Origin: Bordetella pertussis 18323
GTDB lineage: Bacteria; Pseudomonadota; Gammaproteobacteria; Burkholderiales; Burkholderiaceae_B
NCBI RefSeq assembly: GCF_000306945.1
Contig: NC_018518.1
Span: 3,979,847-4,043,846 of the forward strand
Direction: 5' to 3'
DNA: 64,000 nt
Numbering within the stretch: position 1 is the stretch's first letter; each line of letters starts with the position of its first letter. The notes below the pieces were generated by a model. It was not told the origin of the DNA. It ran no database searches and saw nothing but the letters and a program-made list of their open reading frames with translations. The position numbers were made by a program, and so were the translations under genes. Positions 37,849-47,343 of this stretch are shown piece after piece.

Positions 37849-38656
37849 ATGAACAGTACGCTCGATGTCATCTTTCTGGTCAGAGACGATGCCGCGCACC
37901 AAAAACAGCTGGAACACCTTGCCTATCTCGGCTTCAAGATCCGAGCCTGCACGGAGCTGATCGAGGTCTACGACAACTGCGCGGCGCACGCCTGCCCCCT
38001 GGTGATACTGAGCGCGCCGCTTGCCGACATCCATATCGCCGCGGCGCGGCTGCGCGCCATCGACCGGCGGGTGGGGATCATCGCGATGGAAGCGTTCGCC
38101 GACAGCGAAAGCCGTATCCGCACCCTGCTGTGCGGCGCCGACGCGCCTGCCCACGGACGTCAGCGGACTGGAGCTGGCGGCCGTGCTGCAGGCCCTGCTG
38201 CGCCGCATCGTCGCGCTGGCGCCTCTGCCCGAGACCGCCGAGCTTGCGCGCGGCTCCGAGCCGGGCATCGACCTGGGCATGGAGGCGCTCGCCCTGGAGC
38301 CGGCCATGGCGCCGCCCGACAGCAAATGGCATTTGACCAACCAGGGATGGACGCTGGTCAGCCCGGGCGGGCGCACGCTGGGCCTGACCACGGGCGAGCG
38401 CGAGTTCCTGTCGCGCCTGATGCGCGCGCCCGAGCGCAAGATCAGCCGCGAGGCGCTGATCGCCGACGACCTGTCCGCCCCCGGCGCAGCGGACCAGGGC
38501 GCGCAACGCAGCCGTTTCGTGGACGTGATGATCAGCCGTTTGCGCCGCAAGGCGGCGCATCACCAGATGCCCCTGCCGATCCGCGCCCTGCATGGCTGGG
38601 GCTATATGTTCGCCGCCGAAGTGGCCGACGAGGCCGGCGCGCGCGGCAGGCCCTAG
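37849..38656 (+). pseudogene. Response-regulator-like transcription factor, frameshifted
   Basis: The first frame encodes an N-terminal receiver-like domain (MNSTLDVIFLVRDDAAHQKQLE to RIRTLLCGADA). From about 38143 the sequence continues in another frame (LPTDVSGLELAAVLQALLRR) into a winged-helix DNA-binding domain (LGLTTGEREFLSRLMR, FVDVMISRLRRKA, ALHGWGYMFA). A loss of two bases (or gain of one) at GACGCGCCTGCCC explains it, since intact relatives read GADACLP. The original TAG stop lies in the CTAG where IS481 copy 3 inserted, so the IS is not the cause of inactivation. Confidence 0.82.
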
Positions 38657-39603
38657 CTGTGAACTGTCAATAGGTTGTATTCGTCCAGGTTGAGTCTGGA
38701 GATGGGTACAGCGCGCCCGATGCCTTGGTGGGGTCGATGCCAGTTGTAGTGGTGTAGCCAGGATTTCATGGCATCGGCTCGGTGTTGGGAGTTCTGGTAG
38801 GTGTGAGCGTAAGCCCACTCACGCAAGGCCGACTGGATGAAGCGTTCGGCCTTGCCATTGGTCTGTGGGCGGTAAGGTCGGGTAAAGCGGTGCTTGATGC
38901 CCAGCTCATGGCACAGCGCGGCGAAGGCGCGGCTGCGAAAGGCCGAGCCATTGTCGGTGAGCAAGCGCTGGATGGTCACGCCCAGGCGCTGGTAGTAGGC
39001 CACTGCGTCCTTGAGGAACTGGACGGCGCTGGGGAAGCGCTCGTCGGGGTGGATGTCGGTGAAGGCCACGCGGGCGTGGTCATCGATGGCCACGAAGACG
39101 AAGTCCCAGCCGGCCCCCTCAACGGTATCGCGTCGGTTGCCCGTGACCCGGTGGCCAGGGCGCTGGATACGTCCCAGCTTCTTGATGTCGATGTGCAGCA
39201 GATCGCCGGGGGCCTGATGCTCGTAGCGCACCACCGGCTCGGCCGGCTCCAGGTCGGCCAGGTGCGACAGACCGGCGCGGGCCAGGACGCGGCTGACGGT
39301 GCTGGCTGACACGCCCAGCGCCTGGGCGATGCGCGCTTGGGTCAGCCGCTTGCGGCGCAGCTCCACGATAGCCAGCGCCTTGGCCGGCGCAATCGCTCGG
39401 GGCGAGACCGTCGGGCGCGAGGACGCATCGGCCAAGCCCGCCTGGCCCTGAGCCAGGAAGCGGCCCAGCCATTTGCGCACAGTCGGCGCGGTGACCCCAT
39501 AGGCGCGGGCCGCTTCAGGCACACAAACTTGATGGGCGATCAATTGCTGGACCATTTCGAGTCGACGTAGGAAGGTCAATCGGGCATGCTTATGGGTGTT
39601 CAT
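38653..39603 (-). CDS. IS481 transposase, copy 3
   Basis: The 316-residue transposase has the intact DDE triad (D139, D217, E253). Its TAG stop (38653-38655) is again provided by the cctagc target duplication, and the final residue is Ser. Confidence 0.96.
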   Translation of the reverse strand: MNTHKHARLTFLRRLEMVQQLIAHQVCVPEAARAYGVTAPTVRKWLGRFLAQGQAGLADASSRPTVSPRAIAPAKALAIVELRRKRLTQARIAQALGVSASTVSRVLARAGLSHLADLEPAEPVVRYEHQAPGDLLHIDIKKLGRIQRPGHRVTGNRRDTVEGAGWDFVFVAIDDHARVAFTDIHPDERFPSAVQFLKDAVAYYQRLGVTIQRLLTDNGSAFRSRAFAALCHELGIKHRFTRPYRPQTNGKAERFIQSALREWAYAHTYQNSQHRADAMKSWLHHYNWHRPHQGIGRAVPISRLNLDEYNLLTVHS

Positions 39604-39700
39604 CCGGCCGGGCTCCTTGAGTGAACTGGGGAGTTGGCGATTTCCAGTTTCTCAAATCCGGTTCGGATGAACCATGCATACAACCTATTGAATCTTCACA
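38658..39700 (-). mobile_element. IS481, copy 3 (upstream of katA)
   Basis: A complete 1043-bp IS481 flanked by identical cctagc hexamers (38652-38657 and 39701-39706), so it is a simple insertion. Its transposase points away from katA. The left end of the element abuts katA, whose start codon is 25 bases from the element. Near the transposase start it reads CCAACTCCCCAG, so the three copies differ there. Confidence 0.97.
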
Positions 39701-39725
39701 CCTAGCGTGCCGTACCCCGAGAAGG

Positions 39726-41174
39726 ATGAACGCAATGACCAACAAGACCCTCACTACCGCCGCCGGTGCGCCGGTTGCCGACAACAACAACACCATGACG
39801 GCGGGGCCGCGCGGCCCCGCCCTGCTGCAGGACGTCTGGTTCCTGGAGAAACTGGCCCACTTCGACCGTGAACGCATTCCCGAGCGCGTGGTGCACGCCA
39901 AAGGCTCGGGCGCCTATGGCACCTTCACGGTCACGCATGACATTTCCCGCTACACGCGCGCCAGGATCTTCGCCGAAGTCGGCAAGCAGACGCCGTTGTT
40001 CCTGCGCTTTTCGACCGTGGCCGGCGAGCGCGGCGCGGCCGACGCCGAACGTGACGTGCGTGGCTTCGCCATCAAGTTCTATACCGACGAAGGCAACTGG
40101 GACCTGGTCGGCAACAACACGCCCGTGTTCTTCATTCGCGATCCGCTCAAGTTCCCCGACTTCATCCATACCCAGAAGCGCGACCCCAAGACCAACCTGC
40201 GCAACGCCACCGCCGCCTGGGACTTCTGGTCGCTCAACCCGGAATCGCTGCACCAGGTCACCATCCTGATGAGCGATCGCGGACTGCCGCAGAACTATCG
40301 CCAGCAGCACGGCTTCGGCTCGCATACCTACAGCTTCGTCAACGACGCCGGCGAGCGTTTCTACGTCAAGTTCCACTTCAAGTCGCAGCAAGGCATCGCC
40401 TGTTATACGGACGGCGAAGCCGCCGAGCTGGTCGGCCGCGATCGCGAAAGCGCGCAGCGCGACCTGTTCCAGAACATCGAGCAGGGCCAGTTCCCGCGCT
40501 GGACGCTCAAGGTGCAGGTAATGCCCGAAGCCGAGGCCGCCACCTATCACATCAACCCGTTCGACCTGACCAAGGTGTGGCCGCATGCCGACTACCCCTT
40601 GATCGAAGTGGGCGTGCTGGAACTGAACAAGAACCCCGAGAACTATTTCGCCGAAGTCGAACAGGCCGCGTTCACGCCGGCCAATGTGGTGCCGGGCATC
40701 GGCTTTTCGCCCGACAAGATGCTGCAGGGTCGCCTGTTCTCGTACGGCGACACCCATCGCTACCGCCTGGGCATCAACCACCATCAGATTCCCGTCAATG
40801 CGCCGCGCTGCCCGTTCCACAGCTTCCATCGCGACGGGATGGGCCGGGTCGACGGCAATGGCGGCGCCACGCTGAACTACGAACCCAACAGTTTCGGCGA
40901 ATGGCGCGAAGCCAAGCACGCAGCCGAACCGCCGCTGGCGCTGGACGGACAGGCCGCCGACCGCTGGAACCATCGGGTCGACGAGGACTACTACTCGCAG
41001 CCGGGCGCGCTGTTCCGTCTCATGAACGACGACCAGAAACAGCAGCTGTTCGGCAACATCGGCCGCCACATGGCCGGCGTGCCCGAGGAAATCCAGCGCC
41101 GCCAGCTCGAGCACTTCCGCCGTGCCGACCCGGCCTATGCCGCGGGCGTGGCCAAGGCCCTGGGCCTGAAGTAA
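39726..41174 (+). CDS. katA: Catalase (monofunctional, heme)
   Basis: The 482-residue clade-3-type catalase destroys hydrogen peroxide. Catalytic His57 lies in [13 protein letters not shown], Asn130 in [12 protein letters not shown], and the proximal Tyr in [14 protein letters not shown]. The start at 39726 has a GAGAAGG ribosome site directly adjacent; ATG 39735 is a better-spaced alternative. The native promoter is separated by IS481 copy 3 only 25 bases upstream, so expression probably depends on that element or on read-through. Confidence 0.96.
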   Translation: MNAMTNKTLTTAAGAPVADNNNTMTAGPRGPALLQDVWFLEKLAHFDRERIPERVVHAKGSGAYGTFTVTHDISRYTRARIFAEVGKQTPLFLRFSTVAGERGAADAERDVRGFAIKFYTDEGNWDLVGNNTPVFFIRDPLKFPDFIHTQKRDPKTNLRNATAAWDFWSLNPESLHQVTILMSDRGLPQNYRQQHGFGSHTYSFVNDAGERFYVKFHFKSQQGIACYTDGEAAELVGRDRESAQRDLFQNIEQGQFPRWTLKVQVMPEAEAATYHINPFDLTKVWPHADYPLIEVGVLELNKNPENYFAEVEQAAFTPANVVPGIGFSPDKMLQGRLFSYGDTHRYRLGINHHQIPVNAPRCPFHSFHRDGMGRVDGNGGATLNYEPNSFGEWREAKHAAEPPLALDGQAADRWNHRVDEDYYSQPGALFRLMNDDQKQQLFGNIGRHMAGVPEEIQRRQLEHFRRADPAYAAGVAKALGLK

Positions 41175-41234
41175 ACGCGTAGACGCCGCGACACAAGGCG
41201 GCCGCGCCCGCAACGGGCCGGCCGCCGGCGGCAT

Positions 41235-42116
41235 TCAGCGCTGCATGCCCCAACGGCGCACCGTCACGCGCTCCAGCGTGTCGAACACCAGGTTTTCCAC
41301 AGCCAGGCCGATCAGCACCACGGCGGCCAGGCCGGCGAAAACGCGATCTGTGTATAACTCGTTGCGATTCTGGAAGATGTACCAGCCCAGCCCGCCTTTG
41401 CCGCTGGACGCGCCGAACACCAGCTCGGCGGCGATCAACGTGCGCCAGGCAAAGGCCCAGGCAATGCGCAGGCCCGACAGGATCGAAGGCAGCGCGGCCG
41501 GCACCAGGATCCCCAGCACATAGCGCAAGCCCGTCAGTCCGTAGTTGCGCCCCGCCATGCGCAGGGTTTCCGACACCGTCAGGAAGCCCGAGTACATATT
41601 CACAGCCATTGCCCACAGCACGGAATGAATCAATACGAAAACCAGGCTGCCCTGGCCCAGGCCGAACCACAGCATGGCCAGCGGCAGCAAGGCAATGGCC
41701 GGCAGCGGATTGAACATCGCCGTCAGCGTGGAGAGCAGATCGCGGCCAAAGCGCGTCGATACCGCCAGCGTGGTCAATACGAAGGCCAGCGCCACGCCGG
41801 CCGCATAGCCCTTGAACAGCACGGAAAACGAGAGCGCGGCGCGCGCCGGCAATTGTCCGGAGCCCAGCTCCTGGAAGAATGCCCGGGCAGTCTGCCATGC
41901 GCCTGGCAACAGCAGATCGTTGTCGGTATAGCGCGCCATGGCTTCCCATGCCAGGGCCAGCAAGAGCAGGATCAGCACTTTGCGCAGCCACGCATGGCCC
42001 AGCAGGCGTTCGTGCCATGGCAACGGCGCCTGTATCGCGATATCGGCCGGCAAGGGCGCCAACGATTGTTCGTATTCGGGCCGCGCAATGGCCAAGGGCA
42101 GGGTAGCGTTCGTCAT
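41235..42116 (-). CDS. ABC transporter permease, SsuC/TauC-like
   Basis: The 293-residue inner-membrane permease has about six transmembrane helices and the EAA-type cytoplasmic loop (YVLGILVPAALPSILSGLRIAWAFAWRTLIAAE). It matches the sulfonate/taurine/nitrate permease group. The start 42116 (MTNATLP) overlaps the end of the ATPase gene by 4 bases, so the pair is coupled. The neighbours suggest an organosulfonate importer. Confidence 0.92.
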   Translation of the reverse strand: MTNATLPLAIARPEYEQSLAPLPADIAIQAPLPWHERLLGHAWLRKVLILLLLALAWEAMARYTDNDLLLPGAWQTARAFFQELGSGQLPARAALSFSVLFKGYAAGVALAFVLTTLAVSTRFGRDLLSTLTAMFNPLPAIALLPLAMLWFGLGQGSLVFVLIHSVLWAMAVNMYSGFLTVSETLRMAGRNYGLTGLRYVLGILVPAALPSILSGLRIAWAFAWRTLIAAELVFGASSGKGGLGWYIFQNRNELYTDRVFAGLAAVVLIGLAVENLVFDTLERVTVRRWGMQR

Positions 42117-42928
42117 GCGGCGGCCCGTTGCGGCACGGCTTGCGGCTCGACGTCGAACAGCAGGCCGTGGATGCGGGCGGCGGCCGCCTGGAAGGCGGCC
42201 GAACCCATGCTGTGCAGTCCGAACTGCTGCGCGTTCAATTCCGCCCGCACGCGCCCTGGATGCGGCGACAGCAACAGGATGCGGTTGCCCAGCACCAGCG
42301 CTTCTTCGATCGAATGGGTAACGAACAGCAGCGTGAACGATGCGTCCTCCCACAAGCCCAGCAGCTCTTCCTGCATGCGCCGGCGCGTCAAGGCGTCGAG
42401 CGCGGCGAATGGCTCGTCCATCAGCAGAATGCGCGGCTGCATCGCCAGGGCCCGCGCGATCGCCACCCGCTGCTTCATGCCGCCCGACAAGGTATGCGGA
42501 TAGGCATCGGCGAACGCGCCCAGGCCGACCTTCTCCAGATAGTGCGTGGCGCGCTCCAGCGCCTGCGCACGCGGCAGGCGGCGCGCCGCCACCAGGCCGA
42601 ACGCCACGTTTTCCCGCACCGTCTTCCAGGGCGGCAGCTGGTCGAACTCCTGGAACACCACCACCCGGTCCGGTCCCGGCGCGTCTATCGGCCGTCCGTC
42701 GAGCAGGAACTGTCCCTCGCTTGGCGCCAGAAAACCGGCCGCGGCCTTGAGCAGGGTGGATTTTCCGCAGCCCGACGGCCCCAACAGGATGAAGCGATCG
42801 GCCGGCAGCATGTCGAAGCTGACGCGATGCGTGGCGCGCACGCGGCGCCGTGGCGTCTTGTACTCCAGCGTCACGCCGTCGGCGCGCAGCAGCGGTTCGG
42901 CCGAGGAATCGAAACGATGCGCGCCCAT
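42113..42928 (-). CDS. ABC transporter ATPase, SsuB/TauB-like
   Basis: The 271-residue ATPase has Walker A (LGPSGCGKSTLL), Q-loop (VVFQEFDQLPPW), signature (LSGGMKQRVAIARAL) and Walker B (ILLMDEPFAALD). It belongs to the nitrate/sulfonate/taurine group. The start 42928 follows immediately after the substrate-binding gene, and the stop overlaps the permease start. Confidence 0.94.
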   Translation of the reverse strand: MGAHRFDSSAEPLLRADGVTLEYKTPRRRVRATHRVSFDMLPADRFILLGPSGCGKSTLLKAAAGFLAPSEGQFLLDGRPIDAPGPDRVVVFQEFDQLPPWKTVRENVAFGLVAARRLPRAQALERATHYLEKVGLGAFADAYPHTLSGGMKQRVAIARALAMQPRILLMDEPFAALDALTRRRMQEELLGLWEDASFTLLFVTHSIEEALVLGNRILLLSPHPGRVRAELNAQQFGLHSMGSAAFQAAAARIHGLLFDVEPQAVPQRAAA

Positions 42929-42929
42929 C

Positions 42930-43973
42930 TCAGCTTCCCTGCGCGGTGGCCGCGTCGTCGAAGAAGTAATCGCGCCAGCTTTGCGGCTTGTTCTTGATCG
43001 CGCCCACCTTGTGCATGAATGCCGCCAGCGCATACGTGTTCTGTGGCGCCACCTTGAACTGCACCTCGGGATTGCTGATGATGCGGATCAGGAAGTCGCG
43101 GTCGATCTTGGCGCCGGCCAGCCTGATGTAGATGTCGGCCGCCTGTTCGGGGTGTGCGCTTGCGAACTGCGCGGCCTCCTGCAATGCGACCTGGAACGCC
43201 GCATAGGTCTTGGGATTTTCGCGGCGGAATTTCTCGGTGGCGAACAACACCGTCGATGAGCCCGGCCCGCCCAGCACGTCATAGGATTTCAGCACGATGC
43301 GCGCATTGGCATTGCCGGCCAGCTCTTGCTCCTGGAACGGCGGATTGCCGAAATGGCCGGTGATCTCGGTGCCGCCGGAGATGATCGCCGCGGCGGCATC
43401 CGGATGCGGCAAGGCCACCGAAATGGCATCCAGCCTGTTGTAGTGTTCGTCGTCCCACAGCTTGGCCGACGCAAGCTGCAACACGCGCGCCTGCACCGAA
43501 ACGCCAACGGCGGGCAGCGCGATGCGGTCCTTGTCGGTGAAGTCGGCAATCGTCTTCACACGCGGGTTGTTGCTGACCAGGTAATAGGGAAAGTTGCCCA
43601 GCGACGCCACGCCTCGCACGTTCTGGCGTCCCAGGGTACGGTCCCAGATCGTCAACAGCGGCCCCACGCCGGCGCCGGCGATATCGATGGCGCCCGAAAG
43701 CAGGGCGTCGTTGACGGCAGCGCCGCCCGACAGGCGCGTCCATTGCACATCGATGTCCACGCCGGCCTGCCTGCCGTGCTTTTCTATCAGTTGCTGGTCG
43801 CGCGCCACATTGAGCAGCAGATAAACGATGCCGTATTGTTCGGCGATGCGGATGCGGCCCTCGGCCAGCGCAGGCGTGGGCGAGGCCAGCGCCAGGACGG
43901 CGATGAAGGCTCCAAGCAAGGACGCGGATACATAGCGGGCAAGGCGTTGGCGAACGGTTTCGTGGGATCGCAT
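42930..43973 (-). CDS. ABC substrate-binding protein, SsuA/NMT1-like
   Basis: The 347-residue periplasmic protein has a signal peptide (about 1-38, ending PALAEG) and an SsuA/THI5-like fold (RIRIAEQYGIVYLLLNVARDQQLIEKHG near the N-terminus). It probably captures an alkanesulfonate or similar anion. It lies between the dioxygenase and the ATPase in one minus-strand operon. Confidence 0.92.
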   Translation of the reverse strand: MRSHETVRQRLARYVSASLLGAFIAVLALASPTPALAEGRIRIAEQYGIVYLLLNVARDQQLIEKHGRQAGVDIDVQWTRLSGGAAVNDALLSGAIDIAGAGVGPLLTIWDRTLGRQNVRGVASLGNFPYYLVSNNPRVKTIADFTDKDRIALPAVGVSVQARVLQLASAKLWDDEHYNRLDAISVALPHPDAAAAIISGGTEITGHFGNPPFQEQELAGNANARIVLKSYDVLGGPGSSTVLFATEKFRRENPKTYAAFQVALQEAAQFASAHPEQAADIYIRLAGAKIDRDFLIRIISNPEVQFKVAPQNTYALAAFMHKVGAIKNKPQSWRDYFFDDAATAQGS

Positions 43974-44016
43974 GAGGAATTCCTGGCTGATGTCGGGTGG
44001 GTGCGGCAGACGCGCG

Positions 44017-44940
44017 TCAGAACGGCGCGTCGCCTTCGATCGTGGTGCGGTACAGCTTGCGACGCAGCTCGGGCGGACAACCGGCGGCCAGGTGGATCAG
44101 CGAACGGTTATCCCAGAACACCAGATCGTGGTCGCGCCACTGATGGCGATAGATGTGCTCGGAGCGGGTGCTGTGCGCGAACAGCTCGTCCAGGATCTGC
44201 CGGCTCTCGTCCGCAGCCACGCCTTCGATGCGCGTCGTGAAGCCCTCGCTGACGAACAGCGCGCGCCGGCCGGTTTCCGGATGCGTGCGCACGACCGGGT
44301 GCGCCACCTCCTGCACCTGCGCCAGCTGGGCCGCGCTCAACGTCGGGCGCCAGTTTCCTTCCTTCTGCAGCTGGCCGTACTTGGCCAGATAGGAATGCAC
44401 CGCGCGCCGGCCATCGACCGCCTCGCGCAATGCGCGCGGCAGCGTTTCGTAGGCGCGATGCATATTGGCAAACAGCGTATCGCCGCCGATGGCGGGCAGT
44501 TCCTGCGCATGCAGCAGCGAACCCAGGCTGGGCAGCGGCTTATACGAGATATCCGAATGCCAGTATTTGCCGGCGTCGCCCAGGCCGACCGGCGCGCCGT
44601 TCTCGACGATGTTGGACACCACCAGGATTTCCGGGTTATGCGCAAGGTGGAACTGATGCAGCACATGGATCATCAGGCGGCCGAAGCGGCGGCTGAAATC
44701 GATGTGCTGCCGGGGCGTGATGCGCTGGTCGCGAAACACCACCAGGTGATGATCCAGGTGCGCACGGCGCACGCGGGCAAAATCGGCGGCACTCAGCGCA
44801 CGCGCCAGGTCGATGCCGACGATCTCCGCGCCCAGCGCGTCGTTCAACGGCCGGACCGTGAAGTCCTGGGACGGGCCGTGCGCGAGCACGTCGGGAGGGA
44901 AAGCGATGGAAGGCTGGCGCAGTGCGTTGGCATGGGACAT
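44017..44940 (-). CDS. TauD/TfdA-family Fe(II)/2-oxoglutarate dioxygenase
   Basis: The 307-residue oxygenase has the metal-binding HxD (WHSDISYK) and a distal His (about residue 262, YRHQWRDHDLVFWDNRSLIHLAAG), with an Arg for 2-oxoglutarate near the C-terminus. TauD enzymes release sulfite from taurine; relatives attack other sulfonates or 2,4-D. Being first in an operon with an SsuA/B/C-like transporter supports sulfur acquisition. The precise substrate is unknown. Confidence 0.92.
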   Translation of the reverse strand: MSHANALRQPSIAFPPDVLAHGPSQDFTVRPLNDALGAEIVGIDLARALSAADFARVRRAHLDHHLVVFRDQRITPRQHIDFSRRFGRLMIHVLHQFHLAHNPEILVVSNIVENGAPVGLGDAGKYWHSDISYKPLPSLGSLLHAQELPAIGGDTLFANMHRAYETLPRALREAVDGRRAVHSYLAKYGQLQKEGNWRPTLSAAQLAQVQEVAHPVVRTHPETGRRALFVSEGFTTRIEGVAADESRQILDELFAHSTRSEHIYRHQWRDHDLVFWDNRSLIHLAAGCPPELRRKLYRTTIEGDAPF

Positions 44941-45069
44941 GGAACCGCTCCTTGTTCAGGAGCGATCCATTATGAAAACGCGCAAGCCCTATACCAACGA
45001 TTTAATCGGCCTTTGCACAAAGCCTGGTGTCATATGCCATTGCCGGCCATATGCATATAACCCGCCGCA

Positions 45070-46269
45070 TCAGGCGCTCGGCAGATAGGCCTGCACCAGC
45101 TTGACCCAGTAGCTGGCGCCCACCGGCAACAGTGCATCGTTGAAGTCGTAGTTGGAGTTATGCAGCTGGCACGGCCCCATGCCGTGGTAGGTTTCCAGCC
45201 GATGATCGCCATCGCCGTTGCCCAGGAACAGATAGCAGCCCGGCACCTTTTCCAGGAAGAAGGAAAAATCCTCGGCGCCCATGAACGGCGGAATATCGCG
45301 GTCCACCTGGCCGCTGCCGAAGGACTGCTCGGCCACCTGCGCGGCGAAAGCGGTCTCCGCCTCCCAGTTCACCAGCGGCGGATAGGCGCGCACGAAATCC
45401 AGGTCGCCGGTTGCGCCATACACCTGCGGCAGCGTCGTGGCGATGCGCCGCATGTCTTCCTCGATGCGGTCGAGCGCCGCCACCGTATAGGTACGCACCG
45501 TACCGCGCAACACCGCGCTGCCGGGAATCACGTTGTAGGCGTCGCCGGCATGGATCTGCGTGATCGACAGTACCGCGGAATCCAGCGGATCCTTGCTGCG
45601 CGAAATGACGGTCTGCAGGGACTGCACCATTTCGGCCGCGATCACGATAGGATCGATGGAGCGATGCGGCTGCGCGGCATGGCCTCCCACGCCGTTGATG
45701 ACGATGTCCCAGCGATTGCTCGACGCCATGGCCGGCCCGGCGCGGAAGCCGAATGTGTTGGCCGGCATGCCGGGCATGTTGTGCATGCCGAACACGGCGT
45801 CGCACGGAAAGCGATCGAACAGGCCGTCCTCCATCATGGCGCGGGCCCCGGCGTTGCCGCCTTCCTCGGCCGGCTGGAAGATGAAATGCACCGTGCCGTC
45901 GAAATCGCGATGCGCGGCCAGGTACTGCGCCGCGCCCAGCAGCATGGCCGTGTGGCCGTCATGGCCGCAACCGTGCATGCGGCCCTCGATGGTGGAGCGA
46001 TGCGCGAAGCGGTTGTGCTCGGGCATCGGCAAGGCGTCCATGTCCGCGCGCAGCCCGATGCGCTTGCCGCCCGAACCCGCGCGCAGCACGCCGACCACGC
46101 CGGTCTTGCCCAGCCCCGTATGCACCTCCAGCCCCCATTCGCGCAATTTTTCCGCCACTAGGGCAGACGTGCGCGTCTCGTTGAACGCCAACTCGGGGTG
46201 GGCATGGATATCGCGGCGCAACGCGGTGAGGTCGGCGTGCGCGCGTTCGATGGCTTCGATGGTCTTCAT
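45070..46269 (-). CDS. M20-family amidohydrolase (hippurate hydrolase-like)
   Basis: The 399-residue zinc peptidase-like enzyme has the M20 metal motifs HGCGHDGHTAMLLG, EEGGNAG and the dimerisation domain (AAQPHRSIDP), plus a C-terminal MGAEDFSFFLEKVPG. It probably cleaves N-acyl or N-carbamoyl amino acids, or dipeptides imported by the adjacent ABC transporter, whose last gene lies 57 bases upstream. A single operon is likely. Confidence 0.93.
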   Translation of the reverse strand: MKTIEAIERAHADLTALRRDIHAHPELAFNETRTSALVAEKLREWGLEVHTGLGKTGVVGVLRAGSGGKRIGLRADMDALPMPEHNRFAHRSTIEGRMHGCGHDGHTAMLLGAAQYLAAHRDFDGTVHFIFQPAEEGGNAGARAMMEDGLFDRFPCDAVFGMHNMPGMPANTFGFRAGPAMASSNRWDIVINGVGGHAAQPHRSIDPIVIAAEMVQSLQTVISRSKDPLDSAVLSITQIHAGDAYNVIPGSAVLRGTVRTYTVAALDRIEEDMRRIATTLPQVYGATGDLDFVRAYPPLVNWEAETAFAAQVAEQSFGSGQVDRDIPPFMGAEDFSFFLEKVPGCYLFLGNGDGDHRLETYHGMGPCQLHNSNYDFNDALLPVGASYWVKLVQAYLPSA

Positions 46270-46326
46270 GGCAAGGATCCGGACAGTTGGACGTTTCCGT
46301 TTCTTTTAGCACAGCGCGCGGCGCGC

Positions 46327-47343
46327 TCAGGCCTGCTGCGCCGCGGCAATGTCATTGAGGTGGCAGGCGCTGGTATGGCCCGGCGCGATCTCGCGCAGCA
46401 AGGGCCGTTCCACGCTGCAGCGCGGCATGGCATGCGGGCAGCGCGGATGGAACGCACAGCCAGGCGGCGGCGCCAGCGGCGACGGCAGTTCACCCTTGAT
46501 GGGCCGGTACTGGCGCCGTTGCACCCGCAGCGTGGGCAACTCGGCCAGCAAGGCCTGCGTGTACGGATGGTTGGCATGCTCGAACACCTGGATGGTCGGC
46601 GCCAGCTCGACGACACGCCCCAGGTACATGATGGCCACCCGGTCCGATATATGGCTGACCACGCTCAGGTTGTGGCTGATGAACAGATACGTCAGCCCCA
46701 GATCTTGGCGCAGTTGCGCGAACAGGTTGATCACCTGTGCCTGGATGGAAACATCCAGCGCCGCCACGGCCTCGTCGCAGACGATGACCGCGGGCTTGAG
46801 CGCCAATGCGCGGGCGATACCGATGCGCTGGCGCTGTCCGCCCGAGAACTGGTGCGGATAGCGCTGCGCATAGGCCGGGTCCAGGCCCACCTGGCGCATC
46901 AGGCCGGCCACGTATTCGGCCTTGTCGCGGGAAAGCACCATGCCATGGGCCACGGGCGCCTCCCCGATGATGTCCCTCACGCGCATGCGCGGATTGAGCG
47001 ACGCATACGGATCCTGGAAGATCATCTGCACACCCAGCTCGTAGGCGCGGCGCTGCGAGGCCCCCATCTGCGCCACCGGCGCGCCGCGCCACGCGATCGT
47101 GCCGCCGGAAGGCCGCAGGATGCCGGCGGCCATGCGGCCCAGCGTGGATTTTCCGCAGCCGGACTCGCCGACAATGCCCAGGACCTCGCCGGGGGCCACA
47201 TCCAGATCGACGTCCGCCACCGCGTGCACCACCTGCGTGCGCAACCCGGCGCCAAACAGGTTGGCGATGCGTCCGGCAAGATCGACCGATTGCACGAAGC
47301 GCATCTCCAGGTTCCTCAAGGCAAGCACCGGCGCGTCCATCAT
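46327..47343 (-). CDS. Peptide ABC transporter ATPase, DppF-like
   Basis: The 338-residue ATPase has Walker A (VGESGCGKSTLGR), signature (FSGGQRQRIGIARAL), Walker B (PAVIVCDEAVAALDVS) and the oligopeptide/dipeptide C-terminal domain with the Cys motif (GCAFHPRCPHAMPRC). Its start overlaps the DppD-like gene by 4 bases. It forms the ATPase pair of a peptide or glutathione-type importer. Confidence 0.95.
   Translation of the reverse strand: MMDAPVLALRNLEMRFVQSVDLAGRIANLFGAGLRTQVVHAVADVDLDVAPGEVLGIVGESGCGKSTLGRMAAGILRPSGGTIAWRGAPVAQMGASQRRAYELGVQMIFQDPYASLNPRMRVRDIIGEAPVAHGMVLSRDKAEYVAGLMRQVGLDPAYAQRYPHQFSGGQRQRIGIARALALKPAVIVCDEAVAALDVSIQAQVINLFAQLRQDLGLTYLFISHNLSVVSHISDRVAIMYLGRVVELAPTIQVFEHANHPYTQALLAELPTLRVQRRQYRPIKGELPSPLAPPPGCAFHPRCPHAMPRCSVERPLLREIAPGHTSACHLNDIAAAQQA

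Noticed and set aside
41175..41234. GC-rich hairpin after katA
   Set aside because: Imperfect stem with bulge and no T tract; too weak to list as a terminator.
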